Shown here: positions 1 through 8,662 of the stretch, piece after piece | How the letters are laid out: each line of letters begins with the position of its first letter | How positions within the stretch are numbered: the stretch's first letter is position 1 | NCBI GenBank assembly: GCA_937974275.1 | Contig: CALJIF010000071.1 | Location: forward strand, 1 to 24,576 | Direction: 5' to 3' | DNA: 24,576 bases | Source: an uncultured Flavobacteriales bacterium | GTDB taxonomy: Bacteria > Bacteroidota > Bacteroidia > Palsa-965 | Notes under the pieces: generated by a model | The model's input: the letters and a program-made list of their open reading frames with translations, nothing else | Told to the model about the DNA's origin: nothing | The model's database searches: none | Made by a program: the position numbers and the translations under genes

Positions 1-1219
1 TAATTGGTGTTGGAGTACCGGTTATCGTGAGCGGATCATCCTGAAAACAACCGCTGCTACCTGCTGCATCACACTTAACTACATAAGCGTCTTTGTTGCC
101 CGATGCGAAGCTGTGTGTATATCCGGATGTAATAAAACCGCCGTCGCTAGTGGCACTCAGGCCGTAAAATTGATCCGATGCAGTGCCGCCATAAACCGCA
201 GACCACAACACGCTTCCTTGTGCATCGGTGTTAATCACGTAACCGTCGTAATTGCCGGATCCGAAACTCTTCGTCATTCCTGATATCACAACTTCTCCGT
301 TGGATCGTTGAATCATTCGTTGTGCAATGTCCAAACTATCGCCACCGTATGTTTTTGCCCAGATTCCGGAGCCACTTGAATCAGCTTTGATTAACAAAAC
401 ATCGTTCAACCCTTCTCCGAATCCGTCCGTCCATCCGGTCATGAGATACCCGCCATCAGCGGTGTTCACGGCATCGTAGCACAAACAATATCCACCCACG
501 CCAATTTTTTTCATCCACGACAAAGTGCCGTTTGCGGTAAGTTTGCACATCGCAAATTCGTAATACGGAATCATGTTCGGAGAATAACTGCTCGAACTTC
601 CGATGAGCATATAACCACCGTCGGCAGTTGCAAATACTTGTTGTGCTTCATCATTACTCGGCCCGCCAATTGTTGTTGACCATTGAGCGGTTCCAGCCGA
701 ATCGGTTTTTAGCACATACAAGTCGTAACCTCCGGCACCGAAAGAACTGGACAAGCCGGCAATAATAAAACCTCCGTCTGTTGTTTGTTTAATGCGATGG
801 CCGTAGTCGTAATCCGGCCCACCGTACATTTTTGTCCACAATACATTTCCGCCGGGAGTAAACTTAAACAACAGCACGTTGCCATACGGTGCTGCGTTGA
901 AACTAAACGTAGTTCCAACACCCACAAAATTTCCGTCTTGTGTGGGAATAATATCAGCAACACCATCACTCATTCCGCCGCTTAACACGAATGACCAAGT
1001 AATGGCACCGGATGCATCTGTTTTTAGTACCATGACTTTTGTAGGACCAAATTGCGAACCCGCCGTGTTACCGCCAATAATGTAACCACCATCGGAGGTA
1101 GGTCGCGTAACTACTATATCCGAGAAGCCGGAGCTTTCGTAGGTGCGCTGAAAGACCTGGGAGAAACAAAAACTAGTAAGCAGCAAGAAGGCTACGGTGA
1201 GCGTGTAAGTGTTTTTCAT
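1..1219 (-). CDS. Secreted repeat protein with seven DGG-type repeats, cut by left edge
   Basis: An open frame runs from ATG at 1219 to the window edge without a stop, giving the first 406 residues. It opens with a Sec signal peptide (about residues 1-20, ending CFS before Gln21). Seven repeats follow, each about 50 residues and built round a DGG(Y/F)xxxG core, starting near residues 41, 94, 147, 199, 254, 306 and 358. Between them lie segments of the type YGG.. and ..DAYVVK.D..G. This matches beta-propeller-like repeat proteins of Bacteroidota, which usually end in a T9SS sorting domain or other C-terminal modules; here the C-terminus lies outside the window. The last visible residues (GSSGCFQDDPLTITGTP) look like the exit from the repeat region. 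The protein is probably exported or cell-surface; a specific function cannot be given. It lies 54 bp downstream of the DUF3109 gene on the same strand. Confidence 0.85.
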   Translation of the reverse strand, partial: MKNTYTLTVAFLLLTSFCFSQVFQRTYESSGFSDIVVTRPTSDGGYIIGGNTAGSQFGPTKVMVLKTDASGAITWSFVLSGGMSDGVADIIPTQDGNFVGVGTTFSFNAAPYGNVLLFKFTPGGNVLWTKMYGGPDYDYGHRIKQTTDGGFIIAGLSSSFGAGGYDLYVLKTDSAGTAQWSTTIGGPSNDEAQQVFATADGGYMLIGSSSSYSPNMIPYYEFAMCKLTANGTLSWMKKIGVGGYCLCYDAVNTADGGYLMTGWTDGFGEGLNDVLLIKADSSGSGIWAKTYGGDSLDIAQRMIQRSNGEVVISGMTKSFGSGNYDGYVINTDAQGSVLWSAVYGGTASDQFYGLSATSDGGFITSGYTHSFASGNKDAYVVKCDAAGSSGCFQDDPLTITGTPTPI

Positions 1220-1273
1220 GGTATGGGTTTGCAACTTGAAATTTACTCTAAAAATGTGTAGCAAACCTAATTC

Positions 1274-1837
1274 TCACACCAACTTCACAGCTTCATCCAG
1301 CGCGTCGTACCACTCTTTTCCGTATTTACGAATGAGAGCATCTTTTACGAATTTGTACACGGGAACTTTTAATTTCTCTCCGCAAGCACACGCGGGTTTA
1401 CATATGTCCCAGGTTTCGTAATTCACGGCGTCAAACTTCTTGTACGTTGTTATACGAATCGGATACAAATGACAGGAGACGGGTTTTTGAAAGCCGATCT
1501 TTCCATCTCGCCATGCTTTTTCTATACCGCAAAATGCAGTGCCGTTTTCAAATATCGTGTAAGCGCATTCTTTACCTGCAGCTACGAGTGGAGTAACTTT
1601 ATCACCATCTCCGTCAATAATCCATTTGCCTTGCTTTGCAATGGCTTTCTTGCCTTTCTCTGTCAGGTAAGGTTCAATCGCAGGATAGATGGCTTCCAAC
1701 ACTTGTTCTTCGCCGGGTTCCAGCGGTGCGCCTGAATCGCCATGTACACAACAAGCTCCTTTGCATGCGTTGAGGTCGCACACAAATTGTTTTTCCACTA
1801 CGTCATCAGAAACGAGTGTTCTGCCAATTTCTATCAT
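1274..1837 (-). CDS. DUF3109 family cysteine-rich protein
   Basis: 187 residues. The N-terminus MIEIGRTLVSDDVVEKQFVC followed by DLNACKGACC is the hallmark of the DUF3109 family, which is common in Bacteroidota. Ten cysteines (20, 25, 29, 30, 91, 103, 122, 146, 150, 152) are arranged like the metal- or Fe-S-binding CxxxCC proteins related to YkgJ, so a bound metal centre is likely. The biochemical role of the family is not established. I start it at ATG 1837 and not at the longer in-frame start at 1870: family members begin at the MIEIG motif, and a TAnnTTTG promoter box sits only 4 bases upstream of this ATG. The longer start would also overlap the stop codon of the upstream phosphatase gene. 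No signal peptide or membrane segment is visible, so it is probably cytoplasmic. Confidence 0.9.
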   Translation of the reverse strand: MIEIGRTLVSDDVVEKQFVCDLNACKGACCVHGDSGAPLEPGEEQVLEAIYPAIEPYLTEKGKKAIAKQGKWIIDGDGDKVTPLVAAGKECAYTIFENGTAFCGIEKAWRDGKIGFQKPVSCHLYPIRITTYKKFDAVNYETWDICKPACACGEKLKVPVYKFVKDALIRKYGKEWYDALDEAVKLV

Positions 1838-1841
1838 AAGG

Positions 1842-1849
1842 CAAAGATA
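1842..1849 (-). promoter_or_regulatory. Bacteroidota -7 box (TATCTTTG) before the DUF3109 gene
   Basis: On the minus strand TATCTTTG matches the Bacteroidota -7 consensus TAnnTTTG exactly and ends 4 bases before the ATG at 1837. No convincing -33 TTTG was found at normal spacing. Transcription from it would start at or very near the start codon. Confidence 0.5.
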
Positions 1850-1853
1850 AGGG

Positions 1854-3944
1854 CTACATCCGCAAACCAATCACACACACGTCGTCAATCTGTTCCAACG
1901 TGCCTTTCCAATTGTTGAAGAACTGCAGCAACTCTTCGTGTTGTTGTGCTGCTGACAAACTGCTTTTTTGCAACAACAAATTTTTCAAATTTTTCGTCTT
2001 CAATTTTTTTGCATCAGGTCCGCCAAATTGGTCTGCATAACCATCACTGTAGCAATACAACATGCTTCCTTTAGCCGGTGCGATATGATGTGTCGTAAAC
2101 GGAAGTCGTTCATCAAATTTCCCAACCGGTTGTTTGTTGCCTTTTATTTCCTGTAACGAATCATTCGCGCAGATAACTAAAGACAGATTTGCGCCGGACC
2201 ACATGAGTTCATTGGTATGTGTATTGAAAACACACAAAGAAATGTCCATGCCATCGCGCACACCTTCCGCGTTTTTGGAGAAAGCAGATTCTACCAAATC
2301 ATTGACCTTGTCTAAAATTTTTCCGGGTTCAAACAGCTGATGCTCTTGTATGGCACGTTGCAACGCGTTTGCACAAACTACCGACACCATTGCTCCGGGC
2401 ACTCCATGGCCTGTACAATCAGCGACAGCAATAAATTTATAGTTGCCGTGTTCTTCAAAAAAGTAGAAATCGCCCGCAACAATATCTTTGGGTTGATACA
2501 GCACAAACGCTTCAGCAAATGCAGCGTGAATAGCCTGATCGGACGGAAGAATGGCACTTTGTAAACGTTTCGCGTAATTAATGGAATCTAATATCTCGCG
2601 ATTCTTTTCATCTACTAACGACTTCTGGTAAACAATTTCTTCGTGACTTTTTTTCTTTTGTCGATAGCCACGATAGGCAATTAGTCCGGCTATTAAGGCA
2701 ATAATAATTACAACCGCAGCTGCGTATAACATCAGTTGCGATTGCCGAAGTGCTGCTTTTTGTTGCAATGCTGCTTGTTCGTTTTTGTGCTGCTCAATCT
2801 GCTCTTTCATCTCACGATCCAGACGCAGTTCAAAGTCGGCATACATCAATTCATTGTCAGCTGCGAAAAGAGAGTCTTTTAGCTCCGCATACAATTTGTA
2901 TAACTCCGAAGATTTTTTGTGATCACCGGCAGCACTAAAAATCTTTCCACCGAGTAACATCAGTTCTGCCTTTGCCATCGGGAAATCGTATTTGTTGGCG
3001 GTGTCCGTAATGGCTTCCCACTCTAGAATTGCAGGTTGATGTTGACCTAAACCGGAAAGCGCTTCTGCATGTCCTGCGAGCGTGTATACCAGCAACTCCG
3101 GATTTTTTGCTTTTTCGGCATACTCTCGTGCTGTTAAAAAAAGCTGTTGTGCTGTTGTGTAGTCTTTACGAAAAAGCGCAACAGTCCCCATTCCTTCATA
3201 GTTGGCAGCGATAACCCAATTGATGGATTTTTGTTGTGCTATTTCAAGTGATTGATCAAAATATAGTGTTGCTGAATCCAAAATACCTAACTCGGAATAA
3301 CAGTTTCCCATGTTGAGATAATTGATGCACAGCCATTTCATGAACTTGTTGGGTTTGTTTACCCGAGACGCTTTGTCATAATACTCGATAGCACGACGGT
3401 ATTTCTTTTCTGTGAAATAGATGTTGCCAATGTTATTTAGTGTTGCGGCAATCATATAGGGCGAGCTGTTCAGCTGTCCATGAAATTGCAACGCCTTTAA
3501 CAAGTATTGAATAGCCATTTGGTTGCGGCGCATAGCCTGATATAGGGTTCCAAGGTGTCCATGCACCGTCGCAATTCTTATGCTGTCATTGGTTTTGGTA
3601 GCCAGCGCCAATGCATCCAGATACAAGGACTCAGCACTTTTGAAGTTGCCCTGATATTTAGAGACGGTTCCGACTACAATTCTTGCAGCAATCTGTTGCT
3701 TCGGCGTTCCGCTCTGATCCGCAAGGTCAAGTGCTCTTGTGCCATATTTCAAAGCAGAATCGAGTTGAACGTCTTTGATGTTTTCTGCGTAGTCGATGAG
3801 TGCCCTAATCCTTGCTGTATCAGTACTTGCCGGATTATTAATTACACGCAGCAAGGAGTCATTGTTATTCCCCGCCCGCAAAGTTTGCAAGAATAAAATG
3901 CTACAGGCAAGAATAAGTATGCGACGTATGTTTATAGTTATCAC
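1854..3944 (-). CDS. TPR-repeat membrane protein with C-terminal SpoIIE-type PP2C phosphatase
   Basis: About 696 residues from the GTG at 3944. Order of parts: signal sequence (residues 1-24), TPR-like helical repeats (about 40-360), coiled coil (about 370-400), one membrane segment (about 404-425), a second short coiled coil, and a SpoIIE/PP2C-like Ser/Thr phosphatase domain (about 455-696). Metal-binding motifs are intact: KDIVAGDFYF, ADCTGHGVPGAM, DGMD, YSDGYADQ and a C-terminal QIDDVCVIGL. The design is periplasmic TPR sensor, one TM, cytoplasmic phosphatase. Family members dephosphorylate Ser/Thr, for example on anti-sigma-factor antagonists. The start is uncertain: the frame stays open to a GTG at 3974, which would overlap the upstream lipoprotein gene, but a perfect -7 box at 3953-3960 favours GTG at 3944 or 3947. 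It could oppose the Ser/Thr kinases encoded beyond 14 kb, though nothing in the sequence links them. Confidence 0.92.
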   Translation of the reverse strand: MITINIRRILILACSILFLQTLRAGNNNDSLLRVINNPASTDTARIRALIDYAENIKDVQLDSALKYGTRALDLADQSGTPKQQIAARIVVGTVSKYQGNFKSAESLYLDALALATKTNDSIRIATVHGHLGTLYQAMRRNQMAIQYLLKALQFHGQLNSSPYMIAATLNNIGNIYFTEKKYRRAIEYYDKASRVNKPNKFMKWLCINYLNMGNCYSELGILDSATLYFDQSLEIAQQKSINWVIAANYEGMGTVALFRKDYTTAQQLFLTAREYAEKAKNPELLVYTLAGHAEALSGLGQHQPAILEWEAITDTANKYDFPMAKAELMLLGGKIFSAAGDHKKSSELYKLYAELKDSLFAADNELMYADFELRLDREMKEQIEQHKNEQAALQQKAALRQSQLMLYAAAVVIIIALIAGLIAYRGYRQKKKSHEEIVYQKSLVDEKNREILDSINYAKRLQSAILPSDQAIHAAFAEAFVLYQPKDIVAGDFYFFEEHGNYKFIAVADCTGHGVPGAMVSVVCANALQRAIQEHQLFEPGKILDKVNDLVESAFSKNAEGVRDGMDISLCVFNTHTNELMWSGANLSLVICANDSLQEIKGNKQPVGKFDERLPFTTHHIAPAKGSMLYCYSDGYADQFGGPDAKKLKTKNLKNLLLQKSSLSAAQQHEELLQFFNNWKGTLEQIDDVCVIGLRM

Positions 3945-3952
3945 CACAGCTT

Positions 3953-3960
3953 CAAAGTTA
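3953..3960 (-). promoter_or_regulatory. Bacteroidota -7 box (TAACTTTG) before the TPR-phosphatase gene
   Basis: TAACTTTG on the minus strand fits TAnnTTTG. It overlaps the upstream lipoprotein stop region and lies 8 bases before the GTG at 3944. It supports a start at 3944/3947 and suggests that the phosphatase gene has its own promoter. Confidence 0.4.
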
Positions 3961-3963
3961 GCA

Positions 3964-4731
3964 TTAATCCACACGTCGAATGCTTAGGTCATCGATATAC
4001 AATATCGCCGCATTGCCACTCCTATTGGCTGTTATGCCGATTTCCACTTGTCGTAAAATGCCCGATGTGCCTTGGGTGATGTACAGTAAATCGCGGGGAA
4101 GCGTCTGTACATTTTCGTGATTAAGAATTAACTCGTCGTTTTGCCACAACGCAATTGATCCTTTACGTCGTTGATGCAATTTGATTTCAACGGTAAGTCG
4201 CACCCATTGATTGAGCGGAAATGTTTTTTCAGGGCCTTGATTTTGCTGCAACGTAGAGGCATTCATTTTTCTACGTTCTACACACAGCGCACCGTTTTCG
4301 TTAATCATTAGTCGCAGGCCCGGACTAGAACTTATCACCGCAGGGTCTTCAAGGTCTAACAGGGAAAAATCTTTAGGGTTATTGCTTTCCAGATAAAACC
4401 AGGCATCAATTACCAGCCGTTCTCCTTCCAGAATTCCGAAATCATTTTTGAAAATACTGGCTTTAGAAACTACATCACCTGCTGTAGTGGTGGCCGACAT
4501 TTTTAACGAACGCGAGCCGCCATGTACAATTTGTGTGTCAATAGTAATGCGGTTGTCTCCAAAAGTTAATTGTGTCGCTCCCCACTGTCCCGGATCAAAG
4601 AGTTCATCAGTTTCGTTATAGGCCTCAAAGTCTTCCTGAAGTTGAGTCGTAGCTTTTTTCAAATATTCGTCTTTGTGCTTTATGCAGGAAACACAGAACA
4701 TCACGAAACAAATTGCGACAAAATTTCTCAT
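3964..4731 (-). CDS. Lipoprotein with concanavalin A/laminin G-like domain (hypothetical)
   Basis: 255 residues from ATG 4731. A short hydrophobic signal ends in the lipobox CVSC with Cys16 as the likely lipidation site. The mature part has alternating beta-strand patterns typical of a jelly-roll (ConA-like/LamG-like) domain, including WFYLES, WVRLTVEIKLHQ and a terminal ILYIDDLSIR. Such folds bind or cleave polysaccharides (some are polysaccharide lyases), but I see no catalytic signature that allows a specific call. The start at 4731 is chosen over a longer frame to 4776 because it gives a clean lipoprotein signal and a 4-base ATGA overlap with the stop of the upstream gene, which suggests translational coupling. 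It is likely anchored in the outer membrane or periplasm. Confidence 0.75.
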   Translation of the reverse strand: MRNFVAICFVMFCVSCIKHKDEYLKKATTQLQEDFEAYNETDELFDPGQWGATQLTFGDNRITIDTQIVHGGSRSLKMSATTTAGDVVSKASIFKNDFGILEGERLVIDAWFYLESNNPKDFSLLDLEDPAVISSSPGLRLMINENGALCVERRKMNASTLQQNQGPEKTFPLNQWVRLTVEIKLHQRRKGSIALWQNDELILNHENVQTLPRDLLYITQGTSGILRQVEIGITANRSGNAAILYIDDLSIRRVD

Positions 4732-5183
4732 GGTGTTAAACGATAACTGATGCCGAAACCGCCCCAATGTTGCCATTGAAAGTCGACCAAAAACGAAACA
4801 AGCGGACTATAAAATGCCCGGTAGCACCACCTGCTATCTAAGGCCTGATAACGCCATCCGACTAATCCAATGCCACGCACGAATGTTTTAAGTCCGGCGC
4901 GGTTGACAACGGAGGAACCTAGTCCTAACCCAATTTCGGGATGGTGCGATTTGATGCCGTGAACGTATTTAAAAACAGCAGGTACTGTAAAAATGAGTTC
5001 TCCGTCAGCGGGAAGAGCCGATAGCCCAATTTGTACGGCATAAGTTCTTTTGGTAAAACCTTCCCAGCCCAGGCTGTACAAGCCTCCGGTTCCGCCAACT
5101 TCACTATACGCGTAATGCACCCAAAGTCTTTGACCACAAAGAGATGAAGACACCAACAGCATCATGATTAACCATTTCAGCAT
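4728..5183 (-). CDS. Small exported protein, probably outer-membrane beta-barrel-like (hypothetical)
   Basis: 151 residues from ATG 5183, opening with a signal peptide (MLKWLIMMLLVSSSLCG, then Gln18). The rest is rich in Gly and aromatic residues with amphipathic strand patterns and ends WGGFGISYRLTP, as in small outer-membrane barrels. No family is recognised. A longer start at 5222 would put an unlikely extension before the signal peptide. The gene is divergent from the glycyl-tRNA synthetase gene with a 69-base spacer, and it is coupled by ATGA overlap to the lipoprotein downstream. The two may work together at the cell surface. Confidence 0.65.
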   Translation of the reverse strand: MLKWLIMMLLVSSSLCGQRLWVHYAYSEVGGTGGLYSLGWEGFTKRTYAVQIGLSALPADGELIFTVPAVFKYVHGIKSHHPEIGLGLGSSVVNRAGLKTFVRGIGLVGWRYQALDSRWCYRAFYSPLVSFLVDFQWQHWGGFGISYRLTP

Positions 5184-5238
5184 GAAATCGAAGACACTAA
5201 AATCGTGTAAGGCACTCACCATAAACGCCGCAATCGGT

Positions 5239-5246
5239 TATCTTTG
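5239..5246 (+). promoter_or_regulatory. Bacteroidota -7 box (TATCTTTG) before glycyl-tRNA synthetase
   Basis: TATCTTTG matches TAnnTTTG and ends 6 bases before the ATG at 5253. The implied transcript would have almost no 5' leader. It also argues against the TTG at 5244, inside the box, as a start codon. Confidence 0.5.
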
Positions 5247-5252
5247 CGCCCT

Positions 5253-6794
5253 ATGGCAAATCAAGAAGATCTTTTTAAAAATATCATTTCTCACGCAAAG
5301 GAATACGGCTTCATTTTTCCGTCCAGTGAAATTTACGACGGGTTAAGCGCAGTATACGATTATGGCCAAAACGGAGCGGAATTGAAAAAAAACATTCGCG
5401 AGTTTTGGTGGCGTTCCATGGTGCAGATGAATGAGAATATCGTCGGCATTGATGCGGCAATCTTCATGCATCCTACAACATGGAAGGCTTCCGGTCACGT
5501 AGACGCATTTAACGATCCGTTGATTGATAATAAAGATTCAAAAAAGCGTTACCGCGCCGATGTGTTAATTGAAGATGCAGCAGCGAAGTTGGAAGATAAG
5601 ATCAAGAAGGAAGTAGAGAAGGCCGCGAAACGATTTGAAAATTTTGATGAGGCGATGTTCCGCTCCACGAATGGTCGTGTAGTAGAATACCAAAAGAAGA
5701 TTGATGAGATCAATACGCGTTTCAAAACAGCAATGGAAAATAACGACATGGCTGAAATGAAACAGATTATTGTTGACCTCGAAATTGTTTGTCCGATTTC
5801 GGGAACACGTAATTGGACGGATGTTCGCCAGTTCAATCTAATGTTTGGCACGCAGGTGGGTTCGGTAGCGGAAGATTCCAGCACGATTTATTTACGTCCG
5901 GAAACAGCACAAGGAATTTTCGTGAATTTTTTAAATGTGCAAAAAACAGGAAGGATGAAAATTCCTTTCGGTATTGCGCAAACCGGAAAAGCGTTTCGTA
6001 ACGAAATCGTTGCCCGACAATTCATTTTCCGCATGCGTGAATTTGAACAAATGGAAATGCAATTCTTCGTACGTCCCGGAACACAGAAGGAATGGTACGA
6101 ACAATGGAAGGCTACACGTATGAACTGGCATCGTGCCATGGGATTTGATGCTTCTAAATATCGTTTCCATGATCACGTAAAATTGGCGCACTATGCCGAT
6201 GCCGCTTGTGATATCGAATTTGAATTTCCATTCGGATTCAAAGAGTTGGAAGGTATTCACTCGCGCACCGATTTCGATTTGGCGAATCATGAAAAATTCT
6301 CGGGTAAGAAGTTGCAGTACTTTGATCCGGAATTGAATCAGAACTACGTTCCTTATGTAGTTGAAACCTCAATCGGATTGGATCGTATGTTCTTAGCGGT
6401 GATGTCAACTGCATATACGGAAGAAAAATTGGAAGACGGAAGCGAACGTGTTGTTCTTAACCTTCCTGCATTCTTAGCTCCGATTAAAGCAGCTGTGTTG
6501 CCACTGTTGAACAAAGATGGTTTACCGGAGAAGGCCAAAGAAGTGATGGATTTGTTGAAATATGATCACATCATTACTTCGGAAGAGAAGGACACCATCG
6601 GTAAACGTTACCGTCGTCAGGATGCGATTGGAACTCCGTATTGTATCACTGTTGATCATCAAACACTGGAAGATAATACGGTAACAATTCGTGAGCGCGA
6701 TACCATGAAACAGGAGCGCGTAGCAATCGATCGATTGCCTGAAATTATCGATGCTCGCGTGAGCATGAAGCACGTGCTGAAAAAATTAGCTTAA
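5253..6794 (+). CDS. glyS: Glycine--tRNA ligase (homodimeric class II type)
   Basis: 513 residues. Charges tRNA-Gly with glycine using ATP, in the cytoplasm. It is the single-chain (alpha2) glycyl-tRNA synthetase of eukaryotes, archaea and many bacteria, not the alpha2beta2 form. Visible landmarks: N-terminal IFPSSEIYDG and YDYGQNG (about residues 21-40), a charged helical insertion (about 100-175), TIYLRPETAQGIFVNF (211-226), class II motif 2 with FRNEI (248-252) and REFEQMEMQFF (262-272), motif 3 ETSIGLDRMF (371-380), and a C-terminal anticodon-binding domain (about 405-513). Start at ATG 5253 (MANQEDLF); an in-frame TTG at 5244 lies within the promoter box. The stop codon overlaps that of the convergent MutS-like gene at 6791-6794. 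Nothing unusual for the family. The bacterial single-subunit gene is also called glyQS. Confidence 0.97.
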   Translation: MANQEDLFKNIISHAKEYGFIFPSSEIYDGLSAVYDYGQNGAELKKNIREFWWRSMVQMNENIVGIDAAIFMHPTTWKASGHVDAFNDPLIDNKDSKKRYRADVLIEDAAAKLEDKIKKEVEKAAKRFENFDEAMFRSTNGRVVEYQKKIDEINTRFKTAMENNDMAEMKQIIVDLEIVCPISGTRNWTDVRQFNLMFGTQVGSVAEDSSTIYLRPETAQGIFVNFLNVQKTGRMKIPFGIAQTGKAFRNEIVARQFIFRMREFEQMEMQFFVRPGTQKEWYEQWKATRMNWHRAMGFDASKYRFHDHVKLAHYADAACDIEFEFPFGFKELEGIHSRTDFDLANHEKFSGKKLQYFDPELNQNYVPYVVETSIGLDRMFLAVMSTAYTEEKLEDGSERVVLNLPAFLAPIKAAVLPLLNKDGLPEKAKEVMDLLKYDHIITSEEKDTIGKRYRRQDAIGTPYCITVDHQTLEDNTVTIRERDTMKQERVAIDRLPEIIDARVSMKHVLKKLA

Positions 6795-8557
6795 TCGATA
6801 AGCCCTAATTGTCGCATCAGGAAAGAGGCTGTTCTATTTTGAACAATGCCTCTTTCTATTTTATAAGCGAAGTGCAATTCGTCATTGGTAACGACACCTT
6901 CAAATTTGTAATTGCTAACCGCGGGTGCGTGCGTTTGTTCCATCGCGCATAGTTTTAAATCGTGTGTTGCGAAAATGGTTAACGCCGGTAATGGCAGCAA
7001 CTTTTGTAAAAACTGAAATGCACCGTTGTACTTGTCGTCCGAATTGGTTCCGCGTAGAATTTCATCCAACAAAACGAATGCTGTTTGTCCGCTTTGCAAT
7101 CTGGCTAAAATGTGTTGCAGCTGCTTCAGCTCCTGAAAAAACAACGATGTATTTTCTTCCAGTGAATCAGTAACGCGAATGCTGCTCAACACAGGAGCCG
7201 GTGTATAATGAAAATGTGTGGCAGCTACGACGCATCCTGCATTAGCCAATACGATGTTCAACCCCAGCGTACGCAGAAAAGTACTTTTCCCCGACATGTT
7301 TGATCCCGTTACTAATATCAATCGGGCCGGTAAACTAAAGTTGACATCATTTGAAATCACACGATTCGGGGCAATTAAAGGATGTCCAAGTTCTTTTGCT
7401 TCGACAGTTATTGATCCTTCTTGTAATTGCGGAACGGTAAAATGAGGATGATTAAATGCAAACGTAGCGGTACTCACCAATACTTCCATTTCTGCTAATG
7501 CATCAAACCATCCTGCAACATGTTGACCGTATTTGGTGCGCCACTGTTCTGCTTCGCTGATGCATAAAAGATCATGTAATCCGAACGTGGTTAACAAGAA
7601 GTTACCCAACACATTTTTTCGGTTATCAAATCGTGTAGATACATTAGCAAGTGCGCGCACGCCTGCAGCAGCATCTTGTGCTTGTGTTTGAATTTGTTTC
7701 AGTTTTTCGGCATGAAAAGATTCCCGTTCAATACTGCGAAATACCTCTGTGTATTTTTTCATCAGTTCATTATGCTTCCCAATGATTTCACTGAGTTCAT
7801 CGCAGTGTTTTTTATATCGTCCATTAATTATCCATGCTACAGCAATGATTGGTGTAAACAACCACGTCCAATCAAAATACAGTGCACATGCGGCACCTCC
7901 TATGGAAAGTACGATCCATGTGTAACGAATAACAGCGAAATAGCTCGTGTTTGTTTGTTGACTTTGAGCGGCCCATTTCAATAGCGGAGCATAGTCAGCG
8001 TTGTCCTTATTTTCCTGATACGTTAATGCAACGAAGTGTTGACGAAATTCTTCTTTGTCCTGCAGTTCTTGATTGGCTGCTTGTTGGGAACGAATATGTG
8101 CGCCGGTCGGAATTCTTTCAGGCGCGAGTAATTCTCCTAAGCGCTGTTGACCTTGTGGAGAAGCGATACGATTGATTGTTTGAAACAAACTATGTGCACC
8201 GAAGATGTCGAGATCATCGCGTTCAGCGGACTTGAATAGAATAGGGAATAAATCGGGAAGCTGATGTGTCGTGCAATAGCGCAATTCTTGTTGATTCAAT
8301 TTTAATTTGAAAGCAACCAAATCTTGTTGTGATTGCAGATCTGCAAATTTTTTAACCAGAAAAAGAAAAGCACCAATCAAGCCAATTAAGGGAAGAAAGA
8401 AATAGGGAATATGATGGTGATAAAATAGCAAGAGTACAACTGCGATGATCGCTGCCAGTCGCAAGCGAGCGAGCAGTGTTACTTTTTTACTGATGGATTG
8501 CAGTTCCTGTTCGAAACGTTGAATGCGTGCTTGGTAATATTCACTGCGTTGACTCAT
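6791..8557 (-). CDS. Membrane-anchored MutS-family ATPase
   Basis: 588 residues from ATG 8557. A coiled-coil start is followed by two adjacent membrane segments (about 33-48 and 52-68) and two more (about 207-225 and 229-246), then the MutS core/lever helices (about 250-400) and the MutS ATPase domain (about 400-588). Motifs seen: Walker A TGSNMSGKST (417-426), the ST..N region TDSLEENTSLFFQELKQL (463-480), Walker B FVLLDE (494-499), the signature-like ILRGTNSDDK, and FATHDLKL with the switch His532. The mismatch-recognition domain I with its Phe-x-Glu is absent. It therefore belongs to the Bacteroidota MutS-related membrane group, not the canonical repair MutS. Its function is not established. 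The start is set by a -7 box 5 bases upstream; the longer start at 8605 would add 16 unlikely residues. Confidence 0.88.
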   Translation of the reverse strand: MSQRSEYYQARIQRFEQELQSISKKVTLLARLRLAAIIAVVLLLFYHHHIPYFFLPLIGLIGAFLFLVKKFADLQSQQDLVAFKLKLNQQELRYCTTHQLPDLFPILFKSAERDDLDIFGAHSLFQTINRIASPQGQQRLGELLAPERIPTGAHIRSQQAANQELQDKEEFRQHFVALTYQENKDNADYAPLLKWAAQSQQTNTSYFAVIRYTWIVLSIGGAACALYFDWTWLFTPIIAVAWIINGRYKKHCDELSEIIGKHNELMKKYTEVFRSIERESFHAEKLKQIQTQAQDAAAGVRALANVSTRFDNRKNVLGNFLLTTFGLHDLLCISEAEQWRTKYGQHVAGWFDALAEMEVLVSTATFAFNHPHFTVPQLQEGSITVEAKELGHPLIAPNRVISNDVNFSLPARLILVTGSNMSGKSTFLRTLGLNIVLANAGCVVAATHFHYTPAPVLSSIRVTDSLEENTSLFFQELKQLQHILARLQSGQTAFVLLDEILRGTNSDDKYNGAFQFLQKLLPLPALTIFATHDLKLCAMEQTHAPAVSNYKFEGVVTNDELHFAYKIERGIVQNRTASFLMRQLGLID

Positions 8558-8562
8558 ATTCG

Positions 8563-8570
8563 CAAAGGTA
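8563..8570 (-). promoter_or_regulatory. Bacteroidota -7 box (TACCTTTG) before the MutS-like gene
   Basis: On the minus strand TACCTTTG fits TAnnTTTG and ends 5 bases before the ATG at 8557. It follows the terminator at 8604-8637, so the MutS-like gene is probably transcribed on its own. Confidence 0.5.
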
Positions 8571-8603
8571 AGTGCGCATATTGTGTGTTCGTTACATGAA
8601 TAC

Positions 8604-8637
8604 AAAAATGCCGATCAGAAATAAACTGACCGGCATT
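8604..8637 (-). terminator. Intrinsic terminator after the ankyrin/barrel gene
   Basis: A 12-bp stem (8607-8618 with 8626-8637) and a 7-base loop; read on the minus strand it continues into UUUUUG. One pair is G.U on the minus strand but would be an A.C mismatch on the plus strand. This fixes the direction and assigns it to the gene at 8663-9865. Confidence 0.85.
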
Positions 8638-8662
8638 AATTGGATATTGACAAAAGTTCCGA

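Noticed and set aside
3555..3896. Plus-strand frame of 113 codons
   Set aside because: Antisense to the TPR region of the phosphatase gene, with no supporting features.
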